A DNA stretch of 7,473 nt from an uncultured Lactobacillus sp. Lineage in GTDB: Bacteria > Bacillota > Bacilli > Lactobacillales > Lactobacillaceae. Below, piece by piece: positions 6,734-7,473 of the stretch. The notes below the pieces were generated by a model. The model was not told the origin of the DNA and searched no databases. It saw only the letters and a program-made list of their open reading frames with translations. The stretch lies in contig NZ_CABUIW010000077.1 of the NCBI RefSeq assembly GCF_902491705.1, positions 1 to 7,473 on the forward strand. The letters are read 5' to 3'. The translations under genes were made by a program, and so were the position numbers. Position 1 is the first letter of the stretch, and every line of letters starts with the position of its first letter.

Positions 6734-6738
6734 TTTTT
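6734..6738 (+). other. T5 run, probable frameshift site
   Basis: With four T instead of five the reading frame passes smoothly from DNIF to YYLLSALIVATIFEY. A one-base homopolymer insertion is the simplest explanation of the break in the CmpB-like gene. A loss of two bases slightly downstream (near GTCGGCATTA) would also restore the frame. Confidence 0.65.
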
Positions 6739-7327
6739 ACTATTTATTGTCGGCATTAATCGTAGCTACTATATTCGAATATGTCGCTAGTTTATTCCTT
6801 GAAAAAGCATTCCACCTTAAATTATGGGATTATTCAAAATTATGGGGAAACATTCAAGGTCGTGTTGCTCCAATGATCTCCTTATTCTGGGGCTTTGGCG
6901 TAATACTACTAGTAAAATTTATCCAACCCTTTGTTCAAAAAATTATCAATGTTGAAGAAAGAGACACACATGGCTGGCTTGCAGTAGGAATCACGATAGT
7001 GATGGGAATTGATACCATCTTGACCGTAATCAGTGTAGAAAGATTCCATATTACAACTAAGATGTGGGACAATCACATCAATCAATTTATTGAGCGTGTC
7101 AGATCTAGAGTAGAAAGCAGAATGTCTGAGAAAGGCAAGCTTAAAGTTGGCGACTGGCATCACTCAGTTATTCAGCACTATGATGAATTAAAGCCAAATC
7201 GCTTAAGTTGGAACCAAAGACGTTTTCTTAAGAGTTTCCCTAAATTAAAAGTTTTGGATGCTCCTAAGTTTATGGAAATTAAAAAAGCAATTTTGAAAAA
7301 AGAAAACAATACAAAGAAAAATACCGC

Positions 7328-7354
7328 TGTGAAGTGGGACCTAAAAAGTAGACA
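7328..7354. repeat. Candidate terminal inverted repeat of the IS3-family element
   Basis: The segment starts TGTGAAG and finishes AAAAGTAGACA, just beyond the transposase stop codon. The layout fits an IS3-family end, but the partner repeat is outside the window. Confidence 0.55.
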
Positions 7355-7356
7355 TT

Positions 7357-7473
7357 TTAAAACATAGGATTAATAGAGGCTTGATTCCGATATTCTTTCG
7401 GAGTTAAGCCTTTTAATCTGCTCTTTATCCTTTCTTCGTTATAGTATTTGATATATTCCTCTATAGCTTGAGC
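7357..7473 (-). CDS. IS3-family transposase (OrfB/integrase core), C-terminal fragment
   Basis: The 38 visible residues read AQAIEEYIKYYNEERIKSRL, then KGLTPKEYRNQASINPMF and stop. The IxxYNxERxxxxLxGLTPxEYR pattern is the hallmark C-terminus of the DDE integrase-type transposases of the IS3 family (IS150 group). These catalyse IS movement through a circular intermediate. The DDE triad lies upstream on the minus strand, beyond the right edge, so activity cannot be judged. The end of the gene overlaps the last codons of the frameshifted CmpB-like gene on the opposite strand, which shows that those codons are IS-derived. Confidence 0.92.
   Translation of the reverse strand, partial: AQAIEEYIKYYNEERIKSRLKGLTPKEYRNQASINPMF
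7377..7414 (+). terminator. Hairpin with short T-tract inside the transposase gene, antisense to it
   Basis: The arms 7377-7390 (AGGCTTGATTCCGA) and 7398-7411 (TCGGAGTTAAGCCT) pair at all 14 positions in plus-strand RNA, with two G-U pairs, around a 7-base loop and followed by TTTT. In the transposase mRNA the same two pairs become A-C mismatches. It is therefore built to fold on transcripts entering the element from the left, where it may terminate read-through. The T-tract is short, so termination strength is uncertain. Confidence 0.6.

Larger units (their letters stand above)
6536..7367 (+). pseudogene. CmpB-like putative ABC transporter permease, frameshifted and fused to IS end
   Basis: Two overlapping frames encode one protein. 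The first (6536-6790) reads MPYTISEIIVLFFTYSFIGWLWETIY and breaks down after NIF; the second continues with YYLLSALIVATIFEYVASLFLEKAF. The motifs YSFIGWLWE, RGFLFGPYCPVYG and WDYSKLWGNIQGRVAP are characteristic of the CmpB family of multi-helix membrane proteins (PF06541, 'putative ABC transporter permease'), whose transport role is not firmly established. Removing one T from the T5 run at 6734-6738 joins the frames into about 276 residues with five or so transmembrane segments and a basic cytoplasmic tail. As read, translation stops at 6790. The ATG at 6717 has no convincing ribosome binding site. The last 12 or so residues, ending RHFKT, are encoded inside the insertion sequence, so the native C-terminus is lost. 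Upstream GAAAGAG is only a weak ribosome binding site. A sequencing error in the T-run remains possible. Confidence 0.85.
7328..7473 (-). mobile_element. End of an IS3-family insertion sequence (partial, runs off right edge)
   Basis: The element's transposase points leftward and only its last 39 codons are in the window, so this is the right (3') end of the IS. The terminal repeat probably starts at TGTGAAG (7328) or TGAAG (7330) and ends GTAGACA near 7354, resembling the TG...CA-bounded, GAC-containing ends of the IS150/IS1223 group. The other end and target duplication lie outside the window, so the boundary is provisional. Confidence 0.8.

Noticed and set aside
6734..6738. Programmed slippage making a full CmpB-like protein
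   Set aside because: A T5 run is too short for efficient transcriptional slippage and no stimulatory structure or shift motif is evident; a mutation or sequencing error is simpler.
6909..7163. Minus-strand open frame of 84 codons
   Set aside because: It is antisense within the CmpB-like gene with no supporting signals.
6717..7367. Independent 216-residue membrane protein
   Set aside because: It is the second half of the frameshifted CmpB-like gene; its ATG lacks a credible ribosome binding site and its N-terminus continues the family motifs of the first half.
1..7473. CRISPR array, tRNA, rRNA or riboswitch
   Set aside because: No spaced repeat array, cloverleaf sequence or long structured leader was found in any intergenic region.

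Overview
The window is low-GC, AT-rich Gram-positive DNA. It most likely comes from a host-adapted or dairy Lactobacillus of the acidophilus/helveticus/crispatus type. The indications are strong GGAGG-type ribosome binding sites, a C69-family PepD dipeptidase, an HPK10-type kinase with a LytTR response regulator, a sortase-anchored wall protein with an LPxTG-like motif, and an IS3-family element that has inserted next to an already frameshifted gene. The species is an inference; no rRNA or species marker is present.

Layout. Positions 1-944 hold a minus-strand pair: a DUF4097-like lipoprotein (288-944) followed by a 63-residue membrane protein (45-236), ending in a strong hairpin at 1-38 that folds best as minus-strand RNA. 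A 160-bp divergent promoter region (945-1110) separates these from a plus-strand operon of sensor kinase (1111-2418), response regulator (2418-3188, ATGA-type overlap) and a small two-helix membrane protein (3206-3415). The dipeptidase pepD (3482-4882) follows with its own ribosome binding site and a textbook terminator. After a 150-bp spacer with a good promoter comes a cell-wall-anchored adhesin-like protein (5070-6449). A CmpB-like membrane protein (6536-7367) follows; it is frameshifted in a T5 run, and its last codons come from the end of an IS3-family insertion sequence. The tail of that element's transposase (minus strand, 7357 onward) runs off the right edge.

How the genes may work together. 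The kinase and regulator form a complete phosphorelay of the peptide-pheromone type, but no pheromone gene or peptide exporter is visible beside it. The cues or targets may therefore lie elsewhere, or may be the adjacent envelope genes (lipoprotein, small membrane proteins); that is inference. PepD is a cytoplasmic peptide-utilisation enzyme whose codon choice suggests high expression. The wall protein is an independent surface gene.

I did not find a convincing undescribed system. The most useful observations are two hairpins whose strand of action is revealed by G-U pairs (1-38 and 7377-7411), the two-step decay of the CmpB-like gene, the orphan pheromone-type two-component operon with a small membrane protein, and the repeat-rich divergent promoter.
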